From Bdellovibrionota bacterium (GTDB lineage Bacteria > Bdellovibrionota > Bdellovibrionia > Bdellovibrionales > JAEYZS01), in contig CAUJEF010000039.1 in NCBI GenBank assembly GCA_963169515.1, positions 1-43,689 of the forward strand: 43,689 nt of DNA, written 5' to 3'. The notes under the pieces are model-generated. The model saw nothing but the letters and a program-made list of their open reading frames with translations. It did no database searches and was not told the origin of the DNA. This document shows positions 1-7,859 of the stretch, piece by piece. Made by a program: the position numbers and the translations under genes. Each line of letters starts with the position of its first letter. Position 1 is the first letter of the stretch.

Positions 1-539
1 AAGGTGACGCCAGGTTTACGCCTGATGGGAAAAAAATAATTTATTCTCAGTTTTCAAATCAAAACTTCATATTACGCATTATGAATTTACAAACAGGCGC
101 TTTTGAAAAATTAAAATTAAAATACACAAACCTTCGCTGGCCGACGATGGTCTATCGCGAAAAACAAAAAAAAATCGCCGGCATTTTAGAAACGCCAGAG
201 TATTCACGGCTAGTGGTTCAAGACGCCATCAGCCCAAACATAGTTTATGAAACAACAGACTCCTCTGTTTATCAGCAGCCCTATTGGCACCCAAAAGACT
301 ACAAATTGGTTGTAAGCAGTAACCGTCTGAATAAAAATAACTTTGATCTTTTCGTCTATGATTTTGAAAAAAGCTGCGTTCAACGGATAACTTACAGTAA
401 CGCCCTAGACCAAGAGCCTGCCTTTAATCCCAATGGTGATAAGATTCTATTTACCAGCAATCGATCTGGAAAAAATCAGATCTTTATGATTCGTTATGAT
501 GCGAGCCAGCCTTGCGAAAGTCTTCCAACTAGCATTTAA
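1..539 (+). CDS. TolB-like beta-propeller protein, C-terminal part (5' end outside window)
   Basis: The reading frame is open from the first bases of the window, so the ATG at 81 in the ORF track is internal. The frame upstream reads ARFTPDGKKIIYSQF, a PD40-type (WD40-like) propeller blade. A second blade near the end reads EPAFNPNGDKILFTSNRSG. Such blades are typical of TolB and TolB-like periplasmic proteins, which act at the cell envelope, in TolB's case with the Tol-Pal system. Only about 178 residues are visible, so a signal peptide and the total blade number cannot be judged. Bacteria of this type often have several TolB-like paralogues, so tolB itself is not assigned. The downstream secreted-protein ORF overlaps the 3' end in another frame if its first ATG is used. 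Confidence 0.75.
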   Translation, partial: GDARFTPDGKKIIYSQFSNQNFILRIMNLQTGAFEKLKLKYTNLRWPTMVYREKQKKIAGILETPEYSRLVVQDAISPNIVYETTDSSVYQQPYWHPKDYKLVVSSNRLNKNNFDLFVYDFEKSCVQRITYSNALDQEPAFNPNGDKILFTSNRSGKNQIFMIRYDASQPCESLPTSI

Positions 540-1056
540 TAAAAACATGATGCTTGTTTCAATCTTGTCTTTGGTCCTGTCAGTTTCGGTAAATGCAGCG
601 CGAATCGATGTGGACTATTTCAAAAAGTATTATGTTTCGGAAAAGGGCTTTCGCGTTACACTTGAAAACTCTCGTTGGCTTAAATCCAATTTTGAAAAAA
701 ACGAAAATCTAGAAATGGTTTTCCAAACGACAGAAAATCCCACGGCGACACTTTCTGTTCGCATAGACGAAGACACCGCAGCAACAAGTTTAGTTAGCTA
801 CGTTAAAACATGGGTCCCAAAGTTTTCACAATTCGGTTTAGATGTTCAAAACAATCAATACTTTAAGCTCACGCCAAGCTTACAAGCTTATATCGTGGAT
901 CTTATCAATTCGTCCTCTGGTAAATATGTACGTCAGGTTATCTTTCATAAGGATAAGAAAGCCGTCATCTTCACCTGCATGGACGAAAGCAAAACATTTC
1001 GCTCAACTGTATTAAGCTGCAATAAATTAATTCAAACTTTTGCTTGGGTTCAGTAA
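496..1056 (+). CDS. small secreted protein of unknown function
   Basis: This predicted exported protein of up to 186 residues is one I do not recognise. The hydrophobic stretch MLVSILSLVLSVSVNA ending at A-A looks like a cleavable signal peptide, leaving about 150 mature residues with two cysteines late in the chain (FTCMDES and LSCNKL). Two starts are possible. The ATG-ATG at 496/499 gives a long n-region with R3, K8 and K16 but overlaps the TolB-like gene by 44 nt. The ATG at 547 avoids the overlap but lacks a charged n-region. Neither has a clear Shine-Dalgarno sequence. Its stop codon directly abuts the stop of the opposite-strand helicase gene. Position right after the TolB-like gene suggests co-transcription and an envelope role, which is inference. 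Confidence 0.65.
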   Translation: MMRASLAKVFQLAFNKNMMLVSILSLVLSVSVNAARIDVDYFKKYYVSEKGFRVTLENSRWLKSNFEKNENLEMVFQTTENPTATLSVRIDEDTAATSLVSYVKTWVPKFSQFGLDVQNNQYFKLTPSLQAYIVDLINSSSGKYVRQVIFHKDKKAVIFTCMDESKTFRSTVLSCNKLIQTFAWVQ

Positions 1057-2715
1057 CTAATCGAACAGTTTTTTGAGAAATCCAGTGATCTTCTGGATTG
1101 TTCCGCCCGCCCCCGTAGGCGCCGATGCGTTTGATCGCACGCCGGACGTGCGCACGTTTTTATTTGGGTGGTGCTTGCGAAATTGATTCCTGTTTTGTTG
1201 TCGATGGTCTGATCGCCCCTGCCCCTGAAGTTGCTGTTGCTGCTGATTCGACCGAGGTTCACCGTGACGTTTTGTGCGACGATCACGATGGACATTATCA
1301 CCTTGTTGGTGTTCGTTACCTTCATGCCTTCGCCCCTGTGGACGAGGGTGCCTTTGTGGTGGACGCTGATTTTCATGACCCCCGTAAGGTCTCTCCGATC
1401 GCCCTGGACGCTCCCGGTATGGACGCGGCCTACGCAGCGATTGTTCAAATGGCGGACGATCCTTCGCGGCTGCTAAACCCGTCTTTCGAATTCGACTATC
1501 ACGGTCATGCCCAGAGCGCACCGGCTTATATTCTTTGATCAAATCTGCGTCCTCTAGCCACCCAATGTTAATTTTATTCTTTAGATAATCTTCAATTCTT
1601 GAAAGCGCCGGCAGATCTTTGTCGCTGACCAAGCTAAACGCCTTCCCCTTTTCGCCCGCACGGCCCGTACGACCAACACGATGCACATAGTTTTCAGCAT
1701 CGTCCGGCATCTCTACGTTAATCACAAGATCAACACCTTTAATATCTAGCCCCCGTGCCGCAAGATCCGTCGCAACCAGAATATTTTTTTCGTTTTGGTT
1801 TTTAAATTGAGTGATCACACGATCACGCTGGGCTTGCGTAAGCAAGCTTGAAATTCCTACCGCCGGCAATTCGTTGTCATTTAAAAAATCTGTAATGCGA
1901 TCAACCGAGTGCTTAAAATTACTGAAAATAATAGCTTGCTTTGGTTTTTCTCGCCTTAAGATAGACAACAAAAATGCTGGCTTTTGTTCATCGCCAACAT
2001 GATATATTTCATCTGTGACATCGACCGCTTTTGCTTGGTCACGACTGACGTTTAATTCAATTGGATGAGAGTTAAAACGATACGCCGTATTTAAAACATC
2101 GAAATTTAACGTCGCACTAAACAATAAAATTTGTCGTTCTTGGGGGGACCGCTGAAGGATAAAGACCATGTCATCTTTAAAGCCCATATCGAACATACGG
2201 TCGGCTTCATCAAAGACCAATGCCCGAGAATGTTTAAAGTGAATGACGTGATTATTGTATAAATCTAACAGTCGTCCCGGGGTACCAATGACGATATCAA
2301 CACCACTTTCAATCGCCTTTTTTTGTGGTTCATAATCCACGCCACCAATTACAGACGCACACCGTATTCCACAAGGGGTACCAATCTTTTTACACACTTC
2401 CGAAATTTGATCCACAAGTTCTCGTGTGGGCGCCAATACTAAAACAAAGTGGGACGGTTTCCATTCTGGAAAAATTCGCTTCTTCAGATCTGGATCCGTT
2501 ACTTCATCCGGCCTTTTTGATCTTAATATTTTTTCAATGATGGGAACCAAGAACGCAAAAGTTTTCCCTGTTCCTGTTTGCGACAAACCGGAAACGTCTT
2601 TATTATCTAAAACGAGCGGGATTGCCTTTTCTTGTATGTCGGTGCAGGTTTCGATACCTTGATCACGAATGGCCTGGAGTAACTCCGGCACCAGCTTCAA
2701 CTCTTCAAACTTCAA
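1057..2715 (-). CDS. DEAD-box RNA helicase with long basic C-terminal tail
   Basis: This is an ATP-dependent RNA helicase of the RhlB/RhlE/CshA class, acting in RNA unwinding, ribosome assembly or mRNA decay. Motifs appear in order: a Q-motif region (residues 3-33), Walker A SQTGTGKT (K51), PTREL (96-100), TPGRLLD (145-151), DEAD (169-172), SAT (200-202), and HRVGRTGR near 350. A short charged insertion (about 65-87) lies between motifs I and Ia. From about residue 410 the protein becomes a low-complexity, R/H/P/Q-rich tail with a QQQQQ run, ending in a hydrophobic FLKKLFD; such tails usually bind RNA or partners. The start is TTG at 2715 with AAGGAG 9 nt upstream, and the reading begins directly at the Q-motif region. 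The tail's DNA is visibly GC-richer than its surroundings, which creates long shadow ORFs on both strands. Confidence 0.93.
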   Translation of the reverse strand: MKFEELKLVPELLQAIRDQGIETCTDIQEKAIPLVLDNKDVSGLSQTGTGKTFAFLVPIIEKILRSKRPDEVTDPDLKKRIFPEWKPSHFVLVLAPTRELVDQISEVCKKIGTPCGIRCASVIGGVDYEPQKKAIESGVDIVIGTPGRLLDLYNNHVIHFKHSRALVFDEADRMFDMGFKDDMVFILQRSPQERQILLFSATLNFDVLNTAYRFNSHPIELNVSRDQAKAVDVTDEIYHVGDEQKPAFLLSILRREKPKQAIIFSNFKHSVDRITDFLNDNELPAVGISSLLTQAQRDRVITQFKNQNEKNILVATDLAARGLDIKGVDLVINVEMPDDAENYVHRVGRTGRAGEKGKAFSLVSDKDLPALSRIEDYLKNKINIGWLEDADLIKEYKPVRSGHDRDSRIRKTGLAAAKDRPPFEQSLRRPRPYRERPGRSERPYGGHENQRPPQRHPRPQGRRHEGNEHQQGDNVHRDRRTKRHGEPRSNQQQQQLQGQGRSDHRQQNRNQFRKHHPNKNVRTSGVRSNASAPTGAGGTIQKITGFLKKLFD

Positions 2716-2810
2716 CAGTTAGGACTCCTTCTAAATCGTGGGCCTGTTTCGTGGGTAAGTTAAACTAACCCGTCAAATCACAGATTGTCAAAGAAAGTAA
2801 CTTATTAGAT

Positions 2811-3593
2811 TTATTTAAGAAAGTCCCTTACGGCCTCTGTGAATTCTTCAGGCTTATCAAAATGAACCCAATGCCCCGCCCCCGAAATTGTAGTCCCCTG
2901 TGAATTAGGATTTCTTTTTAGCATTTCGCGAAAAGTATCCTTGGAAAAATCTGGTGAGTTCTCACCACGGATTACGAGTATGGGGCATCTGATCGCCTCC
3001 CACTCTGGCCATCGGTCTTTTAAACGAACCAGCGAAACGCTTGCCAAGATTGCGCTTTTTGAAAACCTCCAATCCACTAACCCATTTTCTTTTTCAACTA
3101 GATTTGCGTAAAAGTAATTCCCCAAAACTGGGTTTCCAAAATCATTTAGCAGAAAATTTTTTGCTGTCAGCTTGTCCGGAAACGGAGTTGGCACCCGACC
3201 CAAAAGCTTGTTATATCGATCTATGTCCCCTTCTGATCCATTTGGAGCAATGTCTTCAATAACAAGTTTATTGACTCTGTGCGCAAAGCGAGAGGCAAAA
3301 TTGATGGCATTCCTTCCGCCCATGGAATGACCAACAAGGTCAATTTTTTTCCAATTGAATTCATCTATGATGTTCAACAAATCGTCAGCGTAATCTTCTG
3401 GCCTGTATCCTGTCTCTGGTTTCATGGACTTTCCATGGCCGCGCTGGTCGTAGGTCAAAATTTCAGAAGTCTTTTCTAACCGACTGGTGATACGGCGCCA
3501 GTTTGCTCCAAAGCCCATAAGCCCATGCAAAAACACAATTTTATGAGCTGATTTCCCAACAGTTTGATAATGGAAGTTGTCTAAATATCCCAT
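2811..3593 (-). CDS. alpha/beta hydrolase (esterase, YbfF/MhpC-like)
   Basis: The protein has a single alpha/beta-hydrolase fold of about 260 residues. It shows the oxyanion-hole segment FLHGLMGFGANW (21-32), the nucleophile elbow GHSMGG with Ser90, and a C-terminal GHWVHFDKPEEF carrying the catalytic His. The Asp is probably in the LVIRGENSPDF region. No signal peptide is seen, so it is probably cytoplasmic. The substrate cannot be told from sequence; short-chain esterases such as YbfF are the closest type I recognise. The ORF track starts at a TTG (3602); the ATG at 3593 fits the family better. The gene is divergent from pcnB with about 56 nt between the starts, and lies downstream of no other minus-strand gene within 50 nt. 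Confidence 0.85.
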   Translation of the reverse strand: MGYLDNFHYQTVGKSAHKIVFLHGLMGFGANWRRITSRLEKTSEILTYDQRGHGKSMKPETGYRPEDYADDLLNIIDEFNWKKIDLVGHSMGGRNAINFASRFAHRVNKLVIEDIAPNGSEGDIDRYNKLLGRVPTPFPDKLTAKNFLLNDFGNPVLGNYFYANLVEKENGLVDWRFSKSAILASVSLVRLKDRWPEWEAIRCPILVIRGENSPDFSKDTFREMLKRNPNSQGTTISGAGHWVHFDKPEEFTEAVRDFLK

Positions 3594-3649
3594 ATCGGGC
3601 AATTATCGTAGATCGCCTTAAATGGATCAATAGGATTGCGGAGCCCAGA

Positions 3650-4849
3650 GTGGAAATCAAACCAAGGCCTAAATTGCATCGTGATTGGATTCATCCCGAA
3701 GCCTTCAAAATCACACAGGCACTACAAAAAACAGGCTACCTAACATACTTAGTCGGCGGCTGCGTAAGAGATTTGCTATCAGGCGTACCACCAAAAGATT
3801 TTGACATCACCACGTCTGCAAATCCGCGCGAAGTGAAGCGAGCACTTCACAATGCATTTATTATTGGACGTCGATTCAAGCTGGTGCTCGCAAAGCGTGG
3901 CGAAGACCAGTTTGAAATCGCGACCTTTCGCCGAGAGCTGCAACCTGGCGAGATTGTCCAGGACGACCATCCTGAAGGCGACAATATCTTTGGCACTCCT
4001 GAGCAAGACGCCGTCCGTAGGGATTTTACAATCAATGCATTATTTTATGACCCTATAAAAGATGAATTAATCGATTATGTAAATGGACGCCGCGATATTG
4101 AATCACAAACGATCCGCATGATAGGCAACCCTGATGTACGCTTGGTCGAAGATCCCATTCGAATTTTACGCGCAATCCGCTTATCACATAAACTTGATTT
4201 TGTGTTGGCTCCAGAACTACGAAAGGCAATCTTGACCCACGCCCATGAACTAAAAAAATCGGTCTTACCCCGACGCCGCGAAGAAATACTAAAAATACTG
4301 CGAATCGATAACCCGACCCTTCCCCTCCTGGAGCTTTATGATTTAGGAGTTCTAAAACATATTTCTCCAACGATCGACAAGCTTTATAGCAACACTGAGG
4401 CAATGAAGGATTTTAATTTTTACCTCAGGAAAATTCATTCGTTCGTAATTGATCGGGAAAACCCAATGGAATTGTATGGATATTTTTGCCTGGCTTATTT
4501 TAGAGCCTTCATCAATAACAATCCAGATTACAAAATGTCACCAGATGATTTAATAAAAAACGAAAACCTCAAGAGCTTGCTGCGCGACGAATTGGGTATG
4601 TACAACGTGGAACAAAGCATAACAATTAAAGCTTTAGAGCTTGAACGCCGTTTGCAACGGATAGATAAATTTATGCAAAAAAAGGGGGAACAAAAAATTC
4701 AATTTTTACAAAACGATGCATTCCCATTAGCACTTATGTTGGCCAAAGCTGACTACACATTGTCCCCAGACAAAATCATGTTTTGGGAAAAAGCGCTGCG
4801 TGACCTGGCCCCGCGTGAAAAGCCTGCCCGCAAACCTCGCCGTCGTTAA
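3650..4849 (+). CDS. pcnB: poly(A) polymerase / class II tRNA nucleotidyltransferase family
   Basis: The protein is a template-independent nucleotidyltransferase adding A residues to RNA 3' ends. The N-terminal head has LVGGCVRDLL (34-43) and the catalytic KDFDIT (D50, D52), followed by RRDFTINALFYDP and RILRAIRLSHKLDF, the standard class II order. Details such as FIIGRRFKL and FEIATFRR look more like PcnB than CCA-adding enzymes. The C-terminus ends in a basic stretch (EKPARKPRRR), also PcnB-like. The start is GTG at 3650 with GGAG about 6 nt upstream. At about 400 residues it is slightly shorter than enterobacterial PcnB. CCA-adding enzymes share the fold, so in vivo specificity is an inference. 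It converges on the transglycosylase lipoprotein gene. Confidence 0.88.
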   Translation: MEIKPRPKLHRDWIHPEAFKITQALQKTGYLTYLVGGCVRDLLSGVPPKDFDITTSANPREVKRALHNAFIIGRRFKLVLAKRGEDQFEIATFRRELQPGEIVQDDHPEGDNIFGTPEQDAVRRDFTINALFYDPIKDELIDYVNGRRDIESQTIRMIGNPDVRLVEDPIRILRAIRLSHKLDFVLAPELRKAILTHAHELKKSVLPRRREEILKILRIDNPTLPLLELYDLGVLKHISPTIDKLYSNTEAMKDFNFYLRKIHSFVIDRENPMELYGYFCLAYFRAFINNNPDYKMSPDDLIKNENLKSLLRDELGMYNVEQSITIKALELERRLQRIDKFMQKKGEQKIQFLQNDAFPLALMLAKADYTLSPDKIMFWEKALRDLAPREKPARKPRRR

Positions 4850-4885
4850 AACTTAGCGGCTGAAACTTAGCCGCTATAATCTGAC
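4850..4885. terminator. hairpin between convergent pcnB and lipoprotein gene
   Basis: TAGCGGCT (4854-4861) and AGCCGCTA (4869-4876) form a perfect 8-bp stem with a 7-nt loop, placed exactly between two convergent stop codons. On the minus strand a short AGTTTTAA follows; on the plus strand there is no T-run. It could be a weak bidirectional terminator or an RNA-end-protecting hairpin. Confidence 0.45.
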
Positions 4886-4887
4886 CG

Positions 4888-6714
4888 CTAAATTTTACAT
4901 AAATTTTGCTTTAACGGGGAATACATTTCCGAACATGTAAGCTTATGCCCTGGCTGATTGCGGTTGATTTTATGCGATTCTGGATTTGCCCCAATAAAAT
5001 AAATTCCTAAAAATCGACGAACGTATTCGACACCTTTTATCCTAAGGGTGTTCACCTTTTCAAAAGTGTATCCCAAGTCTTGAGCAACCTGGAGCGATGA
5101 AAAATCTTCTGCTCCAAACTTGTCCGTTACTTTGTCTGTCGAACCTGGGCCCAAATTATAGGCCATGATTCCAAACACAGGCTCGTCTGGAAATTGTGAA
5201 ATCAAATACGACAAGTACCGCGCGGCCGCTTCTGTCGCGGTCGCCACGTACAATCGATCATCATTTGCGTCTACTTCGATCTCATTTCTAATGTTTTTGC
5301 ATCTATCAACAAACTTCCCGTCTCGCTTTGGCCTAAACACGTTTTCTAGAGCAGTTTTCAGCAAAGGTACCTTTGCCGTGCTATACATGAACTGCCAGGG
5401 CCCCAACTCGCAGTCGTCCCCAACATAGTTTGGCTTGAGTGGATCAAATCCATCCGGGTTCTTAAAAAAACCCGTTTCCCAAGATGTCACATACAGCAAT
5501 GTTGCAGGCACACTGTTATCATCGAAGTGTTTTTTCAATTTGACAGAGGCATCTTTAATATTGTTGAAAAAGCGTTGTGTTCCATCAAACGATTTATCAG
5601 AAATCAATTTTCTTTGAATACTTGGAAGACCGCCCCAGTTCCTATATTTTTCAAATCCTTTAGTAATCTCGATCACACGCTTGTCTTTTGTGTTAACAGG
5701 AATTATGTACGATCGAACAACAGCAGACACAGTATCGTCATTGATGTTTTGAGGGACCAGAGATCGCTTTTCTGGCACATCAGAACGATTCGCTTCGATA
5801 TATACGCGCTCTCCTAGTTTATCTTGTAGCAACAATAATTGATCGGCCGCCGTTGGGCTGTCATCGCCATCAGAGGCTGCGGTTCCTGTATTCCCGACAA
5901 GGGTTACAGATATGTCTTTATCTTTTAAACACTCCTCGCTTACCTCATGTACACTCGTGTCCGTCTGCAAATTGGAAATGCTCAGACAAAGAGATCTCTG
6001 TCCTAGCGGAATTTGCATCTCTGAGGTAGAGATCCCTTCCGCGACGACATAATCATTCACTGTGTTTTCTTTCTTGTCCCTGTATTGTTCATAGACCGAA
6101 CGAAGCTCAGAATTTGAAATGCTGGTTACTCCCTTTGGCAAACGTGCCTGCAATTCAATTTTTCCGGGACGGAAGATGAATCCTGATTTTGCCAATGTTC
6201 GTTTTTGATTTTGTTTAGAAATAAATATTTGAACCTCAGAACACTCCTGGTCAAGGCAGCGTCCGGTCAGGACATAAAACACATTTTCCGAAGCATTTAT
6301 GTTGCGAGACGCGACGATGTGATATTCATTCCCGCTGATCGAAAAGATAGAGTTAAACTTTAATTTCGTCGACCCAACCTTCAACTGCGCTGTTAGCGTC
6401 GAGGGCTGGTTATTCTTAGTTTGAATAACAACCTTCATTTGCGATAACGCTCGAGATAATTTTTGGCTTTCAGATTGGATTCCCTTTTCTTTCCAAAATT
6501 GCTCAAGCTCATTTTTTGTTTTCTGAAGCGTGCCGGTAGCTTTGGTTTCGGTGTAGGCAGATTCATTTCCACGACGATCGGTTCTCACAAGGCCAGTGTA
6601 TGCGGGATCATTTTTAAGCCTATCGAGATTATAATCTTGATTTATTCGCGTCTGCCCGCAAGCGGCCAGAAAGAACAATAATAAAATAAAAGAAACTTGC
6701 TTTAAAACCATCAT
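4888..6714 (-). CDS. lipoprotein with C-terminal lytic transglycosylase (SLT/MltD-like) domain
   Basis: The N-terminus, FILLLFFLAACGQ, is a lipoprotein signal peptide with lipobox LAAC, so the mature protein should be membrane-anchored. Residues about 20-390 match no family I recognise and look like an extended or beta-rich extracytoplasmic region. The last 200 residues carry lytic transglycosylase hallmarks: VTSWETGFF, with a candidate catalytic Glu, then LGPWQFM, ATEAAARYLSYL and IMAYNLGPGS. These enzymes cleave peptidoglycan glycan strands with anhydromuropeptide formation. Spacing between the Glu motif and AYN motif is longer than in classic SLT domains, with an insertion containing DDCELGPW. 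The two starting Met codons are tandem ATGs with no close Shine-Dalgarno sequence. A role in self-wall or prey-wall cutting is inference. Confidence 0.8.
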   Translation of the reverse strand: MMVLKQVSFILLLFFLAACGQTRINQDYNLDRLKNDPAYTGLVRTDRRGNESAYTETKATGTLQKTKNELEQFWKEKGIQSESQKLSRALSQMKVVIQTKNNQPSTLTAQLKVGSTKLKFNSIFSISGNEYHIVASRNINASENVFYVLTGRCLDQECSEVQIFISKQNQKRTLAKSGFIFRPGKIELQARLPKGVTSISNSELRSVYEQYRDKKENTVNDYVVAEGISTSEMQIPLGQRSLCLSISNLQTDTSVHEVSEECLKDKDISVTLVGNTGTAASDGDDSPTAADQLLLLQDKLGERVYIEANRSDVPEKRSLVPQNINDDTVSAVVRSYIIPVNTKDKRVIEITKGFEKYRNWGGLPSIQRKLISDKSFDGTQRFFNNIKDASVKLKKHFDDNSVPATLLYVTSWETGFFKNPDGFDPLKPNYVGDDCELGPWQFMYSTAKVPLLKTALENVFRPKRDGKFVDRCKNIRNEIEVDANDDRLYVATATEAAARYLSYLISQFPDEPVFGIMAYNLGPGSTDKVTDKFGAEDFSSLQVAQDLGYTFEKVNTLRIKGVEYVRRFLGIYFIGANPESHKINRNQPGHKLTCSEMYSPLKQNLCKI

Positions 6715-6740
6715 ACGTACAATTTTATTTCCTAGTAATG

Positions 6741-7391
6741 TTACTTAAGGAATCTAACTCCTACCATTTGCGCGGTTTTCTTTTCATCCGCTCTATCCGC
6801 CACGCTCCATACAACTTCTCCAAGCACTTGATGTTCTTTATTGAGCAGCGGAAGAAACACCTGCATATTTACTTGGTCACCTTTTTTTAGACTTTTTCCA
6901 AAAACTCGAAGCTGAGCTCCTTTTGTACCCAGATTAAAAAGCCAACTTGGGCAAATCCCAGAATCGCTATTATGCAATGAAACCTGATGGCTTGTTCGAT
7001 ATCTTTGATTGTCGCGAACCACGACTGGAAGATTTTTTAACATCTTTGCGAGAACCCCGGGGATATCGCGCATTTCAGTTTTCGCGTCCAAAACAATAGC
7101 TTTTTTATATTTCACAACCTGTTGCTTTAAATCAAAGTCAGGCCCATCAGTTACAACAACAAGTGGAAGTTCTGGAAATCGCTTTTTGATTTGGTGGACA
7201 ATTTCAGCTTGGGTTGACCCAAACGTATCTGCAACCATAACAAGGGCACTGTACTCTTGGGATTTTAATCCCTGTGCCGCACGAAATGCGTTTGTGTATG
7301 ATTTGACTTCAAAAAGATGATTTTTATGAATTTCTGTTCGAGCAAGAACCAGGTCCCGTCCCGGTCTAGCCAATACCCCTATCTTAAACAT
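6741..7391 (-). CDS. degenerate receiver-like domain plus PilZ-like domain protein
   Basis: The protein has about 216 residues. The N-terminal 115 have a CheY-like alternating pattern (MFKIGVLARPG, ALVMVADTFG, LPLVVVTDG) but lack the usual acidic pair after strand 1, so phosphorylation is doubtful. The C-terminal half resembles PilZ, with RYRTSHQVSL as an RxxxR-like motif, then NLGTKGAQLRV in place of the usual DxSxxG and EVVWSVADR near the end. PilZ domains bind c-di-GMP; the altered second motif makes binding uncertain. The same architecture recurs at 19511-20191. The start is the ATG at 7391, not the ORF-track 7424, because GGAGG lies 6 nt upstream. A single-gene unit between the transglycosylase lipoprotein and tatA. 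Confidence 0.72.
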   Translation of the reverse strand: MFKIGVLARPGRDLVLARTEIHKNHLFEVKSYTNAFRAAQGLKSQEYSALVMVADTFGSTQAEIVHQIKKRFPELPLVVVTDGPDFDLKQQVVKYKKAIVLDAKTEMRDIPGVLAKMLKNLPVVVRDNQRYRTSHQVSLHNSDSGICPSWLFNLGTKGAQLRVFGKSLKKGDQVNMQVFLPLLNKEHQVLGEVVWSVADRADEKKTAQMVGVRFLK

Positions 7392-7513
7392 AAAAAACCT
7401 CCACTCTATAGGTATGTAGTGCAACCGCCATGCTTGCCCTTTGCTATTTAACTATTTTCCAGGAATTTCAAATGGTTAGGCTATTGACAGGTGCCCAAAA
7501 CTTCCGCGTATCA

Positions 7514-7581
7514 TGAGACAGTGCGGAGCCAGTGTCTCAGTCATCGATATTTTCATTTTGAGACATTTTTTTTGGTATAAA
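7514..7581. promoter_or_regulatory. TGAGACA-repeat region upstream of tatA
   Basis: TGAGACA occurs at 7514-7520 and 7559-7565, and inverted (TGTCTCA) at 7533-7539, so the first two form an inverted repeat with 12 nt between. A TATAAA (7576-7581) follows about 90 nt before the tatA start. The cluster suggests an operator near a promoter, but no good -35 is seen at the right distance. Confidence 0.3.
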
Positions 7582-7668
7582 TTACAGCTATGACTAACAA
7601 TTGCTGTCGCCTTTGAAGGCAAAAAGACTTATATATTGAGAGTAATCGATCTATTGGGAGTAGCGTTT

Positions 7669-7854
7669 ATGGGGCTTAGTTTTTGGCATGTAATTTTGGT
7701 ACTTTTGATCGTATTAATTTTTTTTGGACCAAGCCGCCTGCCTGGTTTAGGAAAATCACTAGGGTCAGCAATCAAGGGTTTTAAGGACGGACTTGATGGC
7801 GACGAAAAGAATAAAAACGACAAACTTAATAAAGGCGACGACGGACAAGCCTAG
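7669..7854 (+). CDS. tatA: Sec-independent protein translocase TatA
   Basis: This 61-residue TatA/TatE-type subunit helps export folded, twin-arginine signal proteins across the inner membrane. It has a short N-terminal membrane helix (SFWHVILVLLIVLIFF), the conserved FGPSRLPGLGKSLG hinge and amphipathic helix, then a charged, flexible tail (GDEKNKNDKLNKGDDG). The ORF track begins at TTG 7636, but ATG 7669 gives the canonical MGLSFWHV start and has GGGAG upstream. TatB is longer and begins differently, so TatA is favoured. No tatB or tatC lies beside it, so the rest of the system must be elsewhere. It converges with the transketolase genes with 5 nt between the stops. Confidence 0.92.
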   Translation: MGLSFWHVILVLLIVLIFFGPSRLPGLGKSLGSAIKGFKDGLDGDEKNKNDKLNKGDDGQA

Positions 7855-7859
7855 CTTTC

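Noticed and set aside
1050-1448. 132-residue minus-strand ORF
   Set aside because: A second frame of the same low-complexity helicase tail, nested in the real gene.
1125-1538. 137-residue plus-strand ORF, rich in acidic residues
   Set aside because: Antisense to the basic helicase tail; the GC-rich low-complexity codons leave several frames open on both strands.
4053-4403. 116-residue minus-strand ORF inside pcnB
   Set aside because: Fully antisense to well-conserved poly(A) polymerase motifs; no ribosome site.
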